NCBI GenBank assembly: GCA_015485015.1
Contig: WFUK01000054.1
Coordinates: 1-9,963, forward strand
Reading direction: 5' to 3'
Source: Paracoccaceae bacterium
GTDB taxonomy: Bacteria; Pseudomonadota; Alphaproteobacteria; Rhodobacterales; Rhodobacteraceae
Length of the DNA: 9,963 nucleotides
Under the pieces are notes generated by a model. The model was not told the DNA's origin, ran no database searches, and saw only the letters and a list, made by a program, of their open reading frames with translations. A program made the translations under genes and the position numbers. This document shows, in pieces, positions 6,449 through 9,963 of this stretch. Numbering within the stretch: position 1 is the stretch's first letter; the number at the start of each line of letters is the position of its first letter.

Positions 6449-6853
6449 TTACGCGGCGTAGGTTTTTGCCAGATCGGAGGCGGCGGTTACGCGCGCTTCA
6501 ATCGGGGCCATGGCTTCTTTGGTGGCCACGCCCATGGCTTGATTCCATTTTGCAGCCTGCTCCAGAAAGCCTTCAAAAGCGCTGGTTGCAAATGCGGTTT
6601 GCTTTTCGAAAAGCTCGGTCGGGGATTTTGCGGCGGCGATGTCTTTGGCAGCGGCCACGGTATCCTCAAAGGATTTTTTTGAAAAAGCAGCGATCTCGGC
6701 ATTCAGCGCCTCAACCGCTTTGGCGGTGATTTCGGTCGATTTGGCGACCGCTTCCATGGTTTCTTGGCCAAATGCGCCGGCTGCTTCAAAACCCTGCTGC
6801 GCTTTGGTGAACATTTCTTCGGCTTGGTTTACGGTTTTTTTTGCGGCGGCCAT
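6449..6853 (-). CDS. Phasin family protein
   Basis: With the ATG at 6851-6853 the protein has 134 residues and begins MAAAKKTVNQAEEMF. It is almost entirely predicted helix, rich in Ala, Lys, Glu and Phe with few Pro or Gly, and fits the Phasin_2 family that coats polyhydroxyalkanoate granules (for example FGQETMEAVAKSTEITAKAVE, about 28-48, and KSPTELFEKQTAFATSAFE, about 76-94). Such proteins control granule size and number. The start is fixed by GGAG seven bases upstream and by a promoter at 6890-6918; an in-frame ATG at 6955 lies upstream of that promoter and is not credible. The gene is bounded by its own promoter and a strong terminator, so it is probably monocistronic and highly expressed. 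Binding to granules cannot be read directly from the sequence. Confidence 0.9.
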   Translation of the reverse strand: MAAAKKTVNQAEEMFTKAQQGFEAAGAFGQETMEAVAKSTEITAKAVEALNAEIAAFSKKSFEDTVAAAKDIAAAKSPTELFEKQTAFATSAFEGFLEQAAKWNQAMGVATKEAMAPIEARVTAASDLAKTYAA

Positions 6854-6889
6854 CGGGACTCTCCAGATAAAATTTTGATTTCTGCACCC

Positions 6890-6918
6890 TATATAGGCGC
6901 TATGCTGCACTGCGTCAA
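6890..6918 (-). promoter_or_regulatory. Sigma-70-like promoter of the phasin gene
   Basis: On the minus strand TTGACG (6913-6918) and TATATA (6890-6895) are separated by exactly 17 bases. This predicts a start near 6883 and a leader of about 30 bases ending in a good ribosome binding site. It is the clearest promoter in the window and fits an abundant protein. Confidence 0.75.
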
Positions 6919-6941
6919 GGGCTATTGTGCAGCGCAGCATA
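6901..6941. promoter_or_regulatory. TGC-rich inverted repeat over the phasin promoter, PhaR-like
   Basis: The arms TATGCTGCACTGC (6901-6913) and GCAGCGCAGCATA (6929-6941) are inverted copies of 13 bases with one mismatch, separated by 15 bases that contain most of the -35 element. PhaR repressors of PHA metabolism are known to bind TGC-rich sites of the form CTGC-N3-GCAG near phasin genes; GTGC-AGC-GCAG (6927-6937) matches that form at seven of eight fixed positions. PhaR control is inferred; phaR is not in this window. Confidence 0.6.
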
Positions 6942-7064
6942 AAATCATTTTCCAACCTGCCAACAAAAAGGTTTCATTTTTCTCAAAGGCTTGTTAGGTT
7001 ATCTTCAAAGACGCCGAGCACCAAAAATGGGCCGGTGGGCAAATCGAGCAGACGAGCCATTAGC

Positions 7065-8498
7065 ATGAAAAAAATTAGCCTTCGCGGGATATTCCTCGCG
7101 TTTATTCTGGTATTGTCCAGCGGGGTGGCCCAGGCCGCACCCGGTGTTTCGAATTTTGTGATGGATGCGCGCACCGGAGAGGTGCTTTACGCCCGCAGCG
7201 CCGACACCCGGCTGGCCCCCGCCTCGCTTACCAAAATGATGACCCTGTATCTTGCTTTTGTCGAGTTGGAAGCGGGGCGAATGTCGTTAAACCAGCGCAT
7301 CCGGATTTCAGCCAATGCCGCAGCCGAACCGGCCTCCAAGCTGGGATTGCGGCGCGGCAGCCGGATTCAGCTGGTCTATCTTATTCGCGCCGCCGCGATC
7401 AAATCCGCCAATGATGCCGCCACCGCAATCGGCGAGGCGATCTCTGGCTCCGAGGCCGAATTCGCCCGTTACATGACCCGAACCGCCCGCGCCATGGGCA
7501 TGAAAAACACCCAGTTTCGCAATGCCAACGGGCTAACCCAGCGCGGCCATTATTCCACCGCCCGCGATATGGCCTTGCTGGGCCAGCGGCTATTTTATGA
7601 TTTCCCGCAATATTACAATCTGTTTTCAAGGCGCACCGCCAATGCCGGTATCGCCACCGTTCGCCATACCAACAGGCGCTTTCTGGACGCTTATGAGGGC
7701 GCCGACGGGATCAAAACCGGCTTCACCAACGCGGCAGGCTATAATCTGGCCGCCTCGGCCCGGCGCGGGCGGCAGCGGATCATTGCGGTTATGTTTGGCG
7801 GCACCTCTACCGCGCAGCGCAATGCGCGGGTGGCGGCGCTGTTGGATCTGGGCTTTAGTCGTGCCCCCGCCCGGGCCGAAATTCGCCCCTTGCCCCGGCT
7901 TCATCTTAGCCCTGACCGCTCCATTGTGGTTGCACAAACCAATAGATCAGGCGTGGTCCCCCGGGCCAATCGCGCGCCGCGCCGGATCGAAACCGTAGCT
8001 GTGCTGATGGCGCGCAATGTCGAACAAGCGGTGCAGGCTGCGGCGGTAGAAGCCGCCATCCGCGCCGCCAATAGCGGGCCTCCCGTTAGCCCGGGGCCAA
8101 AATTCATCCAGCCCGCCAGCACCGAGCTGGCATTGATCGCGCGTCCGGTCCGGCGGCCTGCCTTTGGTGGCTCGGTTCCGCTGGCACCGGTCGAACCGCT
8201 TGAAATCGCCCCCGCCCCCATTCGCCAAACCGCCATTAACAGCGCTTCCGGCAATTACGGGGTGCAGGTTGGCGCGCTGCGCAATCGCGGGCTGGCCGAG
8301 CGCTTGCTGATCGAGGTGGCGCTGCTGGATATTGATTCGTTTGGCGATGCAGATCGAAGCATCACCCCCGAAGCCGTGCAAGGGGTCACTATGTATATGG
8401 CCCGCTTTGTCGGCATGAGCGCCGCCTCGGCCGAGCGCGCCTGTAGCCGCCTGCAAGCGCGGCAAAATGATTGCAGCGTGATCGCCCCCCCGAGCTAG
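7065..8498 (+). CDS. D-Ala-D-Ala carboxypeptidase (S11) with SPOR domain
   Basis: The product has 477 residues. The signal peptide spans about 1-24 (AQA before the cut). The S11 penicillin-binding domain has all three motifs: SLTK (S54 nucleophile, K57), SAN (114-116) and KTG (217-219). It removes the terminal D-Ala from peptidoglycan pentapeptides in the periplasm, as DacA/DacC-type low-molecular-weight PBPs do. Residues about 265-395 form a Pro/Ala/Arg-rich linker. Residues about 397-474 look like a SPOR domain (NYGVQVGALRNRGLAERLL, ending ACSRLQARQNDCSVI), which binds denuded glycan at division sites; this would target the enzyme to the septum. A C-terminal amphipathic anchor is not evident. 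The start is the ATG before KKISLRG because it gives the signal peptide; its ribosome binding site is weak. The frame runs on upstream to 6927 but overlaps the phasin operator. The stop codon overlaps that of the M3 peptidase gene. Confidence 0.93.
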   Translation: MKKISLRGIFLAFILVLSSGVAQAAPGVSNFVMDARTGEVLYARSADTRLAPASLTKMMTLYLAFVELEAGRMSLNQRIRISANAAAEPASKLGLRRGSRIQLVYLIRAAAIKSANDAATAIGEAISGSEAEFARYMTRTARAMGMKNTQFRNANGLTQRGHYSTARDMALLGQRLFYDFPQYYNLFSRRTANAGIATVRHTNRRFLDAYEGADGIKTGFTNAAGYNLAASARRGRQRIIAVMFGGTSTAQRNARVAALLDLGFSRAPARAEIRPLPRLHLSPDRSIVVAQTNRSGVVPRANRAPRRIETVAVLMARNVEQAVQAAAVEAAIRAANSGPPVSPGPKFIQPASTELALIARPVRRPAFGGSVPLAPVEPLEIAPAPIRQTAINSASGNYGVQVGALRNRGLAERLLIEVALLDIDSFGDADRSITPEAVQGVTMYMARFVGMSAASAERACSRLQARQNDCSVIAPPS

Positions 8499-9963
8499 TC
8501 CAGCCCGCGGCCTTTCAGCAAGGCCTGCGCATCGGGCATCTTCCCGCGAAACGCCAGATAAAGCGCTTCGGGGTCCTTTGAGCCACCCGCCTTATAGATA
8601 TGCTCGGCCAATCGCCGGGCCGTTTCGGCATCAAACGGGCCACCCGCCTCGGTGAAAGCCTCAAAAGCATCCGCATCCATCACCTCGGACCACATATAGG
8701 AATAATACCCCGCCGCGTAGCCATCGCCGGAAAAGATATGGGCGAATTGCGGGCTGGCATGGCGCATGGTGATCGCCTCGGGCATGCCAAGGGCGCGCAG
8801 CGAGGCCGCCTGCGCCTGCATCAGATCATCCGGCACCGCGCCGCTATGGAAATCCAGATCGACAATGGCGGAAGAAATGAATTCAACCGTAGCAAACCCC
8901 TGATCAAAATTCTCGGCGGCTTTCAGGCGCTTGAGCAGGCTTTCCGGCATCGGCGCGCCGGTCTTTACATGGCGCGCATGCTTTTCCAGCACCTCTGGCA
9001 CCCCGAGCCAATGCTCGTAAAGCTGGCTCGGAAGCTCGACAAAATCCCGCGCCACAGAGGTGCCGGAAATGAAACCATAGGTTACGTCAGACATCAGCGA
9101 ATGCAGCGCGTGGCCAAATTCGTGAAACAGCGTGCGGGCGTCATCAAAGGTCAGCAAATCCGGCTCGCCTTCGGGGGCTTTGGCGAAATTGCAGACATTG
9201 ACCGTGATCGGGCGGACCTCGCGATCCATCGCGCTTTGGCTGCGAAAGCGCGAACACCACGCGCCCGAGCGTTTGGAAGGCCGAGCGAAATAATCACCGA
9301 TAAAAACCCCGATATGACGCCCGCCTTTCTTCACCTCCCATGCCCGCGCATCGGCATGGTAAAGCGGCACATCAAGCGGCGAAAAGCGGAGACCAAACAG
9401 CCGCCCCGCCACATCAAAAGCCGCTTCGATCATGTTATCCAAACCAAAATAGGGCTTCACCTCGGCCTCGTCCAGATCATGCATTTCCTTTTGCAGCTTG
9501 GCGGCATAATAGCGCCAATCCCACGGCGCAAGCGGGGCGTTGATGCCATCGCTATGCAGCATTTCGGCCAGGCGGGCGGCATCGGCCTCGGCGGCGGCCT
9601 TGGCGGGTTGCCAGACCTGCATCAGCAAATCGCGCACGGCATCGGGGGTTTTGGCCATCTCGCCATCGAGCTTATAGGCGGCGAAATTATCATAGCCGAG
9701 CAGCTTGGCGCGCTCGTCGCGCAGCGCCAGCATTTCGAGCGCGATCTCGCGATTATCGCTCTCGCCGCCATTCGCGCCGCGCGCTTCCCATGCCTTAAAA
9801 ACCACCTCGCGCAAATCCCGCCTTGGCGAGGCCTGCAAAAACGGCATCGCCAGCGAGCGCGAGAGCGTCAGCCCGTGGCCCGCTTTGCCCCGCGCCTCGG
9901 CGGCGGCTTTGGCAGTTGAAACCAGATCAGCGGGCAGGCCCTCCAGATCGGCCGCTTCAAGTG
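8495..9963 (-). CDS. M3 family metallopeptidase, Dcp/OpdA-like (partial)
   Basis: The frame is open from the right edge to the TAG at 8495-8497, giving 488 C-terminal residues; the start lies outside. The zinc motif HEFGH is encoded at 9110-9124, and the third ligand Glu (9035-9037, in FVELPSQ) lies 25 residues after the second His, the spacing known for thimet oligopeptidase. The C-terminal HIFSGDGYAAGYYSYMWSEV region carries the His and Tyr residues that position substrate in M3 enzymes. The visible part is the C-terminal majority of a typical ~670-residue family member. The enzyme cleaves short peptides in the cytoplasm or periplasm; the N-terminus that would show a signal peptide is missing. 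Overall character is closer to peptidyl-dipeptidase Dcp or oligopeptidase A than to PepF, but I cannot choose between them. It may help recycle protein-derived or wall peptides. Confidence 0.93.
   Translation of the reverse strand, partial: LEAADLEGLPADLVSTAKAAAEARGKAGHGLTLSRSLAMPFLQASPRRDLREVVFKAWEARGANGGESDNREIALEMLALRDERAKLLGYDNFAAYKLDGEMAKTPDAVRDLLMQVWQPAKAAAEADAARLAEMLHSDGINAPLAPWDWRYYAAKLQKEMHDLDEAEVKPYFGLDNMIEAAFDVAGRLFGLRFSPLDVPLYHADARAWEVKKGGRHIGVFIGDYFARPSKRSGAWCSRFRSQSAMDREVRPITVNVCNFAKAPEGEPDLLTFDDARTLFHEFGHALHSLMSDVTYGFISGTSVARDFVELPSQLYEHWLGVPEVLEKHARHVKTGAPMPESLLKRLKAAENFDQGFATVEFISSAIVDLDFHSGAVPDDLMQAQAASLRALGMPEAITMRHASPQFAHIFSGDGYAAGYYSYMWSEVMDADAFEAFTEAGGPFDAETARRLAEHIYKAGGSKDPEALYLAFRGKMPDAQALLKGRGLD

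Noticed and set aside
6854..6955. Longer phasin reading frame starting at 6955
   Set aside because: The extra 34 residues would be encoded by the promoter, the inverted repeat and the leader. The ATG at 6853 has a good ribosome binding site and gives a typical phasin N-terminus.
6927..7064. Longer carboxypeptidase reading frame starting at 6927
   Set aside because: It would put 46 polar residues before the signal peptide and overlap the phasin operator. The ATG at 7065 begins directly at the signal peptide.
8600..9919. A 439-codon open frame on the plus strand opposite the M3 peptidase gene
   Set aside because: It is antisense to a clear metallopeptidase with intact zinc motif. Its product is rich in Arg, Gly, His and Ile with no recognisable domain, as expected for a shadow of GC-biased third positions.

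Overview
The window looks like ordinary chromosome from an alphaproteobacterium, most likely of the Rhodobacterales type. The evidence is the moderately GC-rich coding sequence, a Tat-exported multicopper oxidase, an S11 carboxypeptidase fused to a SPOR domain, a phasin beside clpS, and a PepSY/membrane-LuxR pair of a style I associate with that group. I see no mobile element, CRISPR array, tRNA or rRNA. Genes are packed tightly and no gap without a gene exceeds about 210 bases.

Left part (1-2970): the 3' end of an RNase R gene is followed, same strand, by a small exported PepSY-like protein with a very acidic tail and by a two-helix membrane protein carrying a cytoplasmic LuxR-type helix-turn-helix. 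Convergent to these lies a CueO-like, Tat-exported, methionine-rich multicopper oxidase. This trio is the best candidate for a little-described system: a membrane-anchored one-component regulator with a periplasmic partner, next to a periplasmic copper enzyme. The link between them is inference from position. Perfect inverted repeats lie upstream of the regulator (871-892) and of the oxidase (2949-2965).

Middle (3015-6344): a soluble MltB-family lytic transglycosylase with a peptidoglycan-binding domain, then three minus-strand genes: clpS, an RsmC-like methyltransferase whose GTG start overlaps the clpS stop (GTGA), and a short-chain dehydrogenase-like protein. The last has Thr where the catalytic Lys should be.

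Right part (6399-9963): a phasin gene with its own sigma-70-like promoter, a TGC-rich inverted repeat over that promoter resembling PhaR sites, and a strong intrinsic terminator. Divergent from it is the carboxypeptidase-SPOR gene, which converges on an incomplete M3 metallopeptidase gene running off the right edge.

All three convergent gene pairs end in the same way: their stop codons share a 4-base palindrome (CTAG, TTAA, CTAG). No room remains for a conventional terminator between them.
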